Assembly (NCBI RefSeq): GCF_963576545.1
Contig: NW_026870392.1
Coordinates: forward strand, 434,001-498,000
Length of the DNA: 64,000 nt
Source: Limanda limanda
Taxonomy: Eukaryota; Chordata; Actinopteri; Pleuronectiformes; Pleuronectidae
Direction of reading: 5' to 3'
Both the position numbers and the translations under genes were made by a program. Numbering within the stretch: position 1 is the first letter of the stretch; each line of letters begins with the position of its first letter. This document shows positions 1 through 8,827 of this stretch, one piece after another. The notes below the pieces were generated by a model that worked only from the letters and a program-made list of their open reading frames with translations, made no database searches and had not been told where the DNA came from.

Positions 1-15
1 ACTTGCAAGTAGGCT

Positions 16-37
16 CTACCCCCACTAAATGGGGTAG
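16..37 (+). other. Inverted repeat specific to unit A (exemplar)
   Basis: CTACCCC at 16-22 pairs with GGGGTAG at 31-37 around an 8-base loop. It recurs at the same place in most A units. It is weakened in the frequent TTGCGCGC subtype (A to T at base 36) and in the three units with GCTGTACC (C to G at base 16). Unit B has no equivalent stem here. Whether it forms in DNA or in a transcript is unknown. Confidence 0.75.
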
Positions 38-42
38 CGCGC

Positions 43-60
43 ATCGATTGGTACCATCCT
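43..60 (+). other. Conserved ATCGAT / GGTACC core (exemplar)
   Basis: Bases 43-60 of both monomers read ATCGAT, then C or T, then GGTACCATCC, the best conserved internal patch in the otherwise diverged left half. The array therefore carries a ClaI-type and a KpnI-type site in most units and would give a ladder of about 155-163 bp. In the CAG subtype GGTACC becomes AGTACC. Isolated breaks occur in the units from 24706 (GGTAGC), 40412 (GGTACT) and 63680 (GATACC). Confidence 0.85.
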
Positions 61-82
61 TGAGCTTCTCCGACTTTCGGAA

Positions 83-103
83 GGGTTAGGGTTAGGGTTA
101 GGG
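83..103 (+). other. Telomeric G-quadruplex-capable motif (exemplar in unit A)
   Basis: Four GGG tracts separated by TTA loops, the same arrangement as in vertebrate telomere DNA, sit at bases 83-103 of each standard A unit. I count 259 A units with at least four tracts, 22 short units with three, and one unit (46201-46363) whose last tract is broken to AGG. In total there are about 830 TTAGGG hexamers and about 549 TTAGGGTTA nonamers, the latter matching the YTAGGGTTR site known for vertebrate TRF1/TRF2 Myb domains. Folding and protein binding in this organism are inferred. Confidence 0.85.
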
Positions 104-123
104 ATGAAAGCACATAGGAGAAA

Positions 124-168
124 GAGATATTCTTGAATAACTTTTTTTGTGAAGGTCGGAGAGACTTG
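124..168 (+). other. 45-base junction core common to A and B (exemplar)
   Basis: The last 40 bases of every unit plus the first five of the next form the one long stretch whose consensus is identical in A and B. It contains the 12-base palindromic element TATTC-TT-GAATA (128-139), a run of seven T (142-148) and GGTCGGAGAG (154-163). Elsewhere the two monomers differ at roughly a quarter of positions. This points either to selection on a protein-binding or nucleosome-positioning function or to preferred exchange at this site. Variants exist: nine T in units from 800, 4018, 8347, 12984, 43306 and 43950; AACC before six T in units from 21984, 35118, 40249, 51329 and 62396. Confidence 0.8.
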
Positions 169-489
169 CAAGTAGGCTCTACCCCCACTAAATGGGGTAG
201 CGCGCATCGATCGGTACCATCCTTGAGCTTCTCCGACTTTCGGAAGGGTTAGGGTTAGGGTTAGGGATGAAAGCACATAGGAGAAAGAGATATTCTTGAA
301 TAACTTTTTTTGTGAAGGTCGGAGAGACTTGCAAGTAGGCTCTACCCCCACTAAATGGGGTAGCGCGCATCGATCGGTACCATCCTTGAGCTTCTCCGAC
401 TTTCGGAAGGGTTAGGGTTAGGGTTAGGGATGAAAGCACATAGGAGAAAGAGATATTCTTGAATAACTTTTTTTGTGAAGGTCGGAGAG

Positions 490-644
490 ACTTGGAAAGT
501 GGTTGCATCTGGACTAATTTGGGTCCTGCGGATCGATTGGTACCATCCCCGAGCTTGTACGACCTTCGGAAGAGGTCGACCGACGAAATTCCCCCAAATC
601 TGAGGAGATATTCTTGAATAACTTTTTTTGTGAAGGTCGGAGAG
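490..644 (+). repeat. Satellite unit B (type copy, 155 bp, no telomere motif)
   Basis: This is the first full copy of the minority monomer and is followed directly by a second B (645-799). It aligns colinearly with A through its first 83 bases and its last 40 bases. The middle 32 bases, containing the palindrome GGTCGACC and a CCCCC run, replace the 40-base telomere-bearing middle of A. A 6-bp stem with a 7-base loop lies at 560-578. There are 117 B units in the window, about 29% of all units. Confidence 0.97.
560..578 (+). other. Inverted repeat specific to unit B (exemplar)
   Basis: CGACCT at 560-565 pairs with AGGTCG at 573-578 around the 7-base loop TCGGAAG, overlapping the GGTCGACC palindrome. 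The equivalent stem is absent from A because the telomere motif replaces its right arm. In the class III subtype the left arm becomes CAACCT, which removes one pair. Confidence 0.7.
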
Positions 645-1443
645 ACTTGGAAAGTGGTTGCATCTGGACTAATTTGGGTCCTGCGGATCGATTGGTACCA
701 TCCCCGAGCTTGTACGACCTTCGGAAGAGGTCGACCGACGAAATTCCCCCAAATCTGAGGAGATATTCTTGAATAACTTTTTTTGTGAAGGTCGGAGAGA
801 CTTGCAAGTAGGCTCTACCCCCACTAAATGGGGTTGCGCGCATCGATCAGTACCATCCTTGAGCTTCTCCGACTTTCGGAAGGGTTAGGGTTAGGGTTAG
901 GGATGAAAGCACATAGGAGAAAGAGATATTCTTGAATAACTTTTTTTTTGAAGGTCGGAGAGACTTGCAAGTAGGCTCTACCCCCACTAAATGGGGTAGC
1001 GCGCATCGATCGGTACCATCCTTGAGCTTCTCCGACTTTCGGAAGGGTTAGGGTTAGGGTTAGGGATGAAAGCACATAGGAGAAAGAGATATTCTTGAAT
1101 AACTTTTTTTGTGAAGGTCGGAGAGACTTGGCCAGTGGTTGCATCTGGACTAATTTGGGTCCTGCGGATCGATTGGTACCATCCCCGAGCTTGTACGACC
1201 TTCGGAAGAGGTCGACCGACGAAATTCCCCCAAATCTGAGGAGATATTCTTGAATAACTTTTTTTGTGAAGGTCGGAGAGACTTGCAAGTAGGCTCTACC
1301 CCCACTAAATGGGGTAGCGCACATCGATCGGTACCATCCTTGAGCTTCTCCGACTTTCGGAAGGGTTAGGGTTAGGGTTAGGGATGAAAGCACATAGGAG
1401 AAAGAGATATTCTTGAATAACTTTTTTTGTAAAGGTCGGAGAG

Positions 1444-1612
1444 ACTTGCAAGTAGGCTCTACCCCCACTAAATGGGGTAGCGCGCATCGATCGGTACCAT
1501 CCTTGAGCTTCTCCGACTTTTGGAAGGGTTAGGGTTAGGGTTAGGGTTAGGGATGAAAGCACATAGGAGAAAGAGATATTCTTGAATAACTTTTTTTGTG
1601 AAGGTCGGAGAG
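1444..1612 (+). repeat. 169-bp unit A with four TTAGGG
   Basis: One extra hexamer gives five GGG tracts. Like all seven such units it also has CTTTTGGAAG before the telomere motif. It is followed by an ATCTCCGAG B. Confidence 0.93.
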
Positions 1613-3218
1613 ACTTGGAAAGTGGTTGCATCTGGACTAATTTGGGTCCTGCGGATCGATTGGTACCATCTCCGAGCTTGTACGACCTTCGGAAGAGGTC
1701 GACCGACGAAATTCCCCCAAATCTGAGGAGATATTCTTGAATAACTTTTTTTGTGAAGGTCGGAGAGACTTGCAAGTAGGCTCTACCCCCACTAAATGGG
1801 GTAGTGCACATCGATCGGTACCATCCTTGAGCTTCTCCGACTTTCGGAAGGGTTAGGGTTAGGGTTAGGGATGAAAGCACATAGGAGAAAGAGATATTCT
1901 TGAATAACTTTTTTTGTGAAGGTCGGAGAGACTTGCAAGTAGGCTCTACCCCCACTAAATGGGGTAGCGCGCATCGATCGGTACCATCCTTGAGCTTCTC
2001 CGACTTTCGGAAGGGTTAGGGTTAGGGTTAGGGATGAAAGCACATAGGAGAAAGAGATATTCTTGAATAACTTTTTTTGTGAAGGTCGGAGAGACTTGCA
2101 AGTAGGCTCTACCCCCACTAAATGGGGTAGCGCGCATCGATCGGTACCATCCTTGAGCTTCTCCGACTTTCGGAAGGGTTAGGGTTAGGGTTAGGGATGA
2201 AAGCACATAGGAGAAAGAGATATTCTTGAATAACTTTTTTTGTGAAGGTCGGAGAGACTTGCAAGTAGGCTCTACCCCCACTAAATGGGGTAGCGCGCAT
2301 CGATCGGTACCATCCTTGAGCTTCTCCGACTTTTGGAAGGGTTAGGGTTAGGGTTAGGGATGAAAGCACATAGGAGAAAGAGATATTCTTGAATAACTTT
2401 TTTTGTGAAGGTCGGAGAGACTTGCAAGTAGGCTCTACCCCCACTAAATGGGGTAGCGCACATCGATCGGTACCATCCTTGAGCTTCTCCGACTTTCGGA
2501 AGGGTTAGGGTTAGGGTTAGGGATGAAAGCACATAGGAGAAAGAGATATTCTTGAAGAACTTTTTTTGTGAAGGTCGGAGAGACTTGGAAAGTGGTTGCA
2601 TCTGGACTAACTTGGGTCCTGCGGATCGATTGGTACCATCCCCGAGCTTGTACGACCTTCGGAAGAGGTCGACCGACGAAATTCCCCCAAATCTGAGGAG
2701 ATATTCTTGAATAACTTTTTTTGTGAAGGTCGGAGAGACTTGCAAGTAGGCTCTACCCCCACTAAATGGGGTAGCGCGCATCGATCAGTACCATCCTTGA
2801 GCTTCTCCGACTTTTGGAAGGGTTAGGGTTAGGGTTAGGGATGAAAGCACATAGGAGAAAGAGATATTCTTGAATAACTTTTTTTGTGAAGGTCGGAGAG
2901 ACTTGGAAAGTGGTTGCATCTGGACTAATTTGGGTCCTGCGGATCGATTGGTACCATCTCCGAGCTTGTACGACCTTCGGAAGAGGTCGACCGACGAAAT
3001 TCCCCCAAATCTGAGGAGATATTCTTGAATAACTTTTTTTGTGAAGGTCGGAGAGACTTGCAAGTAGGCTCTACCCCCACTAAATGGGGTAGCGCACATC
3101 GATCGGTACCATCCTTGAGCTTCTCCGACTTTCGGAAGGGTTAGGGTTAGGGTTAGGGATGAAAGCACATAGGAGAAAGAGATATTCTTGAATAACTTTT
3201 TTTGTGAAGGTCGGAGAG

Positions 3219-5474
3219 ACTTGCAAGTAGGCTCTACCCCCACTAAATGGGGTAGCGCGCATCGATCGGTACCATCCTTGAGCTTCTCCGACTTTCGGAA
3301 GGGTTAGGGTTAGGGTTAGGGATGAAAGCACATAGGAGAAAGAGATATTCTTGAATAACTTTTTTTGTGAAGGTCGGAGAGACTTGCAAGTAGGCTCTAC
3401 CCCCACTAAATGGGGTAGCGCGCATCGATCGGTACCATCCTTGAGCTTCTCCGACTTTCGGAAGGGTTAGGGTTAGGGTTAGGGATGAAAGCACATAGGA
3501 GAAAGAGATATTCTTGAATAACTTTTTTTGTGAAGGTCGGAGAGACTTGCAAGTAGGCTCTACCCCCACTAAATGGGGTAGCGCGCATCGATCGGTACCA
3601 TCCTTGAGCTTCTCCGACTTTCGGAAGGGTTAGGGTTAGGGTTAGGGATGAAAGCACATAGGAGAAAGAGATATTCTTGAATAACTTTTTTTGTGAAGGT
3701 CGGAGAGACTTGGAAAGTGGTTGCATCTGGACTAATTTGGGTCCTGCGGATCGATTGGTACCATCCCCGAGCTTGTACGACCTTCGGAAGAGGTCGACCG
3801 ACGAAATTCCCCCAAATCTGAGGAGATATTCTTGAATAACTTTTTTTGTGAAGGTCGGAGAGACTTGGAAAGTGGTTGCATCTGGACTAATTTGGGTCCT
3901 GCGGATCGATTGGTACCATCCCCGAGCTTGTACGACCTTCGGAAGAGGTCGACCGACGAAATTCCCCCAAATCTGAGGAGATATTCTTGAATAACTTTTT
4001 TTGTGAAGGTCGGAGAGACTTGCAAGTAGGCTCTACCCCCACTAAATGGGGTTGCGCGCATCGATCAGTACCATCCTTGAGCTTCTCCGACTTTCGGAAG
4101 GGTTAGGGTTAGGGTTAGGGATGAAAGCACATAGGAGAAAGAGATATTCTTGAATAACTTTTTTTTTGAAGGTCGGAGAGACTTGCAAGTAGGCTCTACC
4201 CCCACTAAATGGGGTAGCGCGCATCGATCGGTACCATCCTTGAGCTTCTCCGACTTTCGGAAGGGTTAGGGTTAGGGTTAGGGATGAAAGCACATAGGAG
4301 AAAGAGATATTCTTGAATAACTTTTTTTGTGAAGGTCGGAGAGACTTGGCCAGTGGTTGCATCTGGACTAATTTGGGTCCTGCGGATCGATTGGTACCAT
4401 CCCCGAGCTTGTACGACCTTCGGAAGAGGTCGACCGACGAAATTCCCCCAAATCTGAGGAGATATTCTTGAATAACTTTTTTTGTGAAGGTCGGAGAGAC
4501 TTGCAAGTAGGCTCTACCCCCACTAAATGGGGTAGCGCACATCGATCGGTACCATCCTTGAGCTTCTCCGACTTTCGGAAGGGTTAGGGTTAGGGTTAGG
4601 GATGAAAGCACATAGGAGAAAGAGATATTCTTGAATAACTTTTTTTGTGAAGGTCGGAGAGACTTGCAAGTAGGCTCTACCCCCACTAAATGGGGTAGCG
4701 CGCATCGATCGGTACCATCCTTGAGCTTCTCCGACTTTTGGAAGGGTTAGGGTTAGGGTTAGGGTTAGGGATGAAAGCACATAGGAGAAAGAGATATTCT
4801 TGAATAACTTTTTTTGTGAAGGTCGGAGAGACTTGGAAAGTGGTTGCATCTGGACTAATTTGGGTCCTGCGGATCGATTGGTACCATCTCCGAGCTTGTA
4901 CGACCTTCGGAAGAGGTCGACCGACGAAATTCCCCCAAATCTGAGGAGATATTCTTGAATAACTTTTTTTGTGAAGGTCGGAGAGACTTGCAAGTAGGCT
5001 CTACCCCCACTAAATGGGGTAGTGCACATCGATCGGTACCATCCTTGAGCTTCTCCGACTTTCGGAAGGGTTAGGGTTAGGGTTAGGGATGAAAGCACAT
5101 AGGAGAAAGAGATATTCTTGAATAACTTTTTTTGTGAAGGTCGGAGAGACTTGCAAGTAGGCTCTACCCCCACTAAATGGGGTAGCGCGCATCGATCGGT
5201 ACCATCCTTGAGCTTCTCCGACTTTCGGAAGGGTTAGGGTTAGGGTTAGGGATGAAAGCACATAGGAGAAAGAGATATTCTTGAATAACTTTTTTTGTGA
5301 AGGTCGGAGAGACTTGCAAGTAGGCTCTACCCCCACTAAATGGGGTAGCGCGCATCGATCGGTACCATCCTTGAGCTTCTCCGACTTTCGGAAGGGTTAG
5401 GGTTAGGGTTAGGGATGAAAGCACATAGGAGAAAGAGATATTCTTGAATAACTTTTTTTGTGAAGGTCGGAGAG
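3219..5474 (+). repeat. 3218-bp higher-order repeat, copy 2 (partial)
   Basis: Fourteen units repeat the order and markers of 1-2256 before a GCAGATC B at 5475 breaks the pattern. The break lies at a unit boundary within my resolution, as expected from unequal exchange between aligned monomers. Confidence 0.8.
4662..4830 (+). repeat. 169-bp unit A with four TTAGGG
   Basis: Counterpart of the unit at 1444 in the second 3218-bp copy. Confidence 0.93.
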
Positions 5475-7235
5475 ACTTGGAAAGTGGTTGCATCTGGACT
5501 AATTTGGGTCCTGCAGATCGATTGGTACCATCCCCGAGCTTGTACGACCTTCGGAAGAGGTCGACCGACGAAATTCCCCCAAATCTGAGGAGATATTCTT
5601 GAATAACTTTTTTTGTGAAGGTCGGAGAGACTTGCAAGTAGGCTCTACCCCCACTAAATGGGGTAGCGCACATCGATCGGTACCATCCTTGAGCTTCTCC
5701 GACTTTCGGAAGGGTTAGGGTTAGGGTTAGGGATGAAAGCACATAGGAGAAAGAGATATTCTTGAATAACTTTTTTTGTGAAGGTCGGAGAGACTTGCAA
5801 GTAGGCTCTACCCCCACTAAATGGGGTAGCGCGCATCGATCGGTACCATCCTTGAGCTTCTCCGACTTTTGGAAGGGTTAGGGTTAGGGTTAGGGATGAA
5901 AGCACATAGGAGAAAGAGATATTCTTGAATAACTTTTTTTGTGAAGGTCGGAAAGACTTGGAAAGTGGTTGCATCTGGACTAATTTGGGTCCTGCGGATC
6001 GATTGGTACCATCCCCGAGCTTGTACGACCTTCGGAAGAGGTCGACCGACGAAATTCCCCCAAATCTGAGGAGATATTCTTGAATAACTTTTTTTGTGAA
6101 GGTCGGAGAGACTTGCAAGTAGGCTCTACCCCCACTAAATGGGGTAGCGCACATCGATCGGTACCATCCTTGAGCTTCTCCGACTTTCGGAAGGGTTAGG
6201 GTTAGGGTTAGGGATGAAAGCACATAGGAGAAAGAGATATTCTTGAATAACTTTTTTTGTGAAGGTCGGAGAGACTTGGAAAGTGGTTGCATCTGGACTA
6301 ATTTGGGTCCTGCGGATCGATTGGTACCATCCCCGAGCTTGTACGACCTTCTGAAGAGGTCGACCGACGAAATTCCCCCAAATCTGAGGAGATATTCTTG
6401 AATAACTTTTTTTGTGAAGGTCGGAGAGACTTGCAAGTAGGCTCTACCCCCACTAAATGGGGTAGCGCGCATCGATCGGTACCATCCTTGAGCTTCTCCG
6501 ACTTTCGGAAGGGTTAGGGTTAGGGTTAGGGATGAAAGCACATAGGAGAAAGAGATATTCTTGAATAACTTTTTTTGTGAAGGTCGGAGAGACTTGCAAG
6601 TAGGCTCTACCCCCACTAAATGGGGTAGCGCGCATCGATCGGTACCATCCTTGAGCTTCTCCGACTTTCGGAAGGGTTAGGGTTAGGGTTAGGGATGAAA
6701 GCACATAGGAGAAAGAGATATTCTTGAATAACTTTTTTTGTGAAGGTCGGAGAGACTTGGAAAGTGGTTGCATCTGGACTAATTTGGGTCCTGCAGATCG
6801 ATTGGTACCATCCCCGAGCTTGTACGACCTTCGGAAGAGGTCGACCGACGAAATTCCCCCAAATCTGAGGAGATATTCTTGAATAACTTTTTTTGTGAAG
6901 GTCGGAGAGACTTGCAAGTAGGCTCTACCCCCACTAAATGGGGTAGCGCACATCGATCGGTACCATCCTTGAGCTTCTCCGACTTTCGGAAGGGTTAGGG
7001 TTAGGGTTAGGGATGAAAGCACATAGGAGAAAGAGATATTCTTGAATAACTTTTTTTGTGAAGGTCGGAGAGACTTGCAAGTAGGCTCTACCCCCACTAA
7101 ATGGGGTAGCGCGCATCGATCGGTACCATCCTTGAGCTTCTCCGACTTTCGGAAGGGTTAGGGTTAGGGTTAGGGATGAAAGCACATAGGAGAAAGAGAT
7201 ATTCTTGAATAACTTTTTTTGTGAAGGTCGGAGAG
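5475..7235 (+). repeat. Class II higher-order block, units 35-45
   Basis: Layout is B 2A B A B 2A B 2A. One full 8-unit repeat (5475-6754, 1280 bp) is followed by three units of a second. Markers in order are B with GCAGATC, A with GCGCAC, A with CTTTTGGAAG, B preceded by GGAAAGAC, A with GCGCAC, B with CTTCTGAAG, then two plain A units. Confidence 0.8.
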
Positions 7236-7390
7236 ACTTGGAAAGTGGTTGCATCTGGACTAATTTGGGTCCTGCGGATCGATTGGTACCATCCCCGAGC
7301 TTGTACAACCTTCGGAAGAGGTCGACCGACGAAATTCCCCCAAATCTGAGGAGATATTCTTGAATAACTTTTTTTGTGAAGGTCGGAGAG

Positions 7391-7547
7391 ACTTGCAAGT
7401 AGGCTCTACCCCCACTAAATGGGGTTGCGCGCATCGATCAGTACCATCCTTGAGCTTCTCCGACTTTCGGAAGGGTTAGGGTTAGGGATGAAAGCACATA
7501 GGAGAAAGAGATATTCTTGAATAACTTTTTTTGTGAAGGTCGGAGAG
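7391..7547 (+). repeat. 157-bp unit A with two TTAGGG (first of 22)
   Basis: One hexamer is missing, leaving three GGG tracts, so an intramolecular four-tract quadruplex cannot form from this unit alone. The other short units start at 9790, 10746, 12028, 18792, 19104, 22147, 28243, 28563, 29674, 29831, 32874, 35281, 38005, 40412, 46044, 47961, 51492, 58715, 60641, 62559 and 62879. All lie in class III stretches or at their edges (46044 lies just before one); I found none in class II. Confidence 0.92.
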
Positions 7548-8672
7548 ACTTGCAAGTAGGCTCTACCCCCACTAAATGGGGTAGCGCGCATCGATTGGTA
7601 CCATCCTTGAGCTTCTCCGACTTTCGGAAGGGTTAGGGTTAGGGTTAGGGATGAAAGCACATAGGAGAAAGAGATATTCTTGAATAACTTTTTTTGTGAA
7701 GGTCGGAGAGACTTGCAAGTAGGCTCTACCCCCACTAAATGGGGTAGCGCGCATCGATCGGTACCATCCTTGAGCTTCTCCGACTTTCGGAAGGGTTAGG
7801 GTTAGGGTTAGGGATGAAAGCACGTAGGAGAAAGAGATATTCTTGAATAACTTTTTTTGTGAAGGTCGGAGAGACTTGCAAGTAGGCTCTACCCCCACTA
7901 AATGGGGTAGCGCGCATCGATCGGTACCATCCTTGAGCTTCTCCGACTTTCGGAAGGGTTAGGGTTAGGGTTAGGGATGAAAGCACATAGGAGAAAGAGA
8001 TATTCTTGAATAACTTTTTTTGTGAAGGTCGGAGAGACTTGGAAAGTGGTTGCATCTGGACTAATTTGGGTCCTGCGGATCGATTGGTACCATCCCCGAG
8101 CTTGTACGACCTTCGGAAGAGGTCGACCGACGAAATTCCCCCAAATCTGAGGAGATATTCTTGAATAACTTTTTTTGTGAAGGTCGGAGAGACTTGGAAA
8201 GTGGTTGCATCTGGACTAATTTGGGTCCTGCGGATCGATTGGTACCATCCCCGAGCTTGTACGACCTTTGGAAGAGGTCGACCGACGAAATTCCCCCAAA
8301 TCTGAGGAGATATTCTTGAATAACTTTTTTTGTGAAGGTCGGAGAGACTTGCAAGTAGGCTCTACCCCCACTAAATGGGGTTGCGCGCATCGATCAGTAC
8401 CATCCTTGAGCTTCTCCGACTTTCGGAAGGGTTAGGGTTAGGGTTAGGGATGAAAGCACATAGGAGAAAGAGATATTCTTGAATAACTTTTTTTTTGAAG
8501 GTCGGAGAGACTTGCAAGTAGGCTCTACCCCCACTAAATGGGGTAGCGCGCATCGATCGGTACCATCCTTGAGCTTCTCCGACTTTCGGAAGGGTTAGGG
8601 TTAGGGTTAGGGATGAAAGCACATAGGAGAAAGAGATATTCTTGAATAACTTTTTTTGTGAAGGTCGGAGAG

Positions 8673-8827
8673 ACTTGGCCAGTGGTTGCATCTGGACTAA
8701 TTTGGGTCCTGCGGATCGATTGGTACCATCCCCGAGCTTGTACAACCTTCGGAAGAGGTCGACCGACGAAATTCCCCCAAATCTGAGGAGATATTCTTGA
8801 ATAACTTTTTTTGTGAAGGTCGGAGAG
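8673..8827 (+). repeat. Chimeric unit B (class I left half, class III right half)
   Basis: The left end has GCCAGTGG, seen otherwise only in class I B units at 1126, 4344 and 13310, all of which have TACGACC. The right half here has TACAACC, the class III marker, yet it is followed by a GCGCAC A as in class I. This fits gene conversion or a crossover inside the monomer, between about bases 9 and 72; an independent CpG transition at base 72 is the alternative. Confidence 0.7.

Larger units (their letters stand above)
1..163 (+). repeat. Satellite unit A (type copy, 163 bp, telomere-motif monomer)
   Basis: This is the first full copy of the majority monomer. In order it holds a 7-bp inverted repeat (bases 16-37), a restriction-site-like core ATCGAT then GGTACC (43-55), CTTTCGGAAG (74-83), three TTAGGG hexamers giving four GGG tracts (83-103), a 20-base A-only stretch (104-123), and a 40-base right end shared perfectly with unit B (124-163). 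Bases 1-83 align with unit B without a gap at 60 of 83 identical positions by my count. This copy carries the ATTGG variant at base 49. There are 282 A units in the window. Confidence 0.97.
1..3218 (+). repeat. 3218-bp, 20-unit higher-order repeat, copy 1
   Basis: Unit order and marker variants match 3219-5474 at a constant offset of 3218 bp and match 12185-16046 at a constant offset of 12184 bp. Shared rare variants include nine T at about 941 and the GAAGAAC A plus ACTAACTT B pair at 2420-2737, which recurs at 14604-14921. The first unit differs between copies at base 49 (ATTGG versus ATCGG). Confidence 0.85.
1..5474 (+). repeat. Class I higher-order block, units 1-34
   Basis: Run-length layout is 3A 2B 2A B 2A B 5A B A B 4A 2B 2A B 2A B 3A. 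The 20-unit pattern of 1-3218 starts again at 3219 with the same marker units: the TTGCGCGC A with nine T (800 and 4018), the GCCAGTGG B (1126 and 4344), the 169-bp A (1444 and 4662), and the B with ATCTCCGAG (1613 and 4831). The second copy stops after about 14 units, where class II begins. Confidence 0.85.

Noticed and set aside
83..103. True chromosome-end telomere
   Set aside because: TTAGGG never exceeds four in a row and is always embedded in the same monomer. This is interstitial or subtelomeric satellite, not terminal telomere.
142..148. RNA polymerase III terminator (T7) implying a small RNA gene per unit
   Set aside because: I found no convincing A and B box promoter or tRNA-like fold in either monomer; GGTCGACC only loosely resembles a B box. 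The T run is better described as part of the junction core.
565..582. CENP-B box in unit B (CTTCGGAAGAGGTCGAC)
   Set aside because: It matches TTCG and the central A, but the CGGG part reads TCGA; only six of nine essential positions fit. The corresponding A segment also gives about six of nine. This is not enough to call it.
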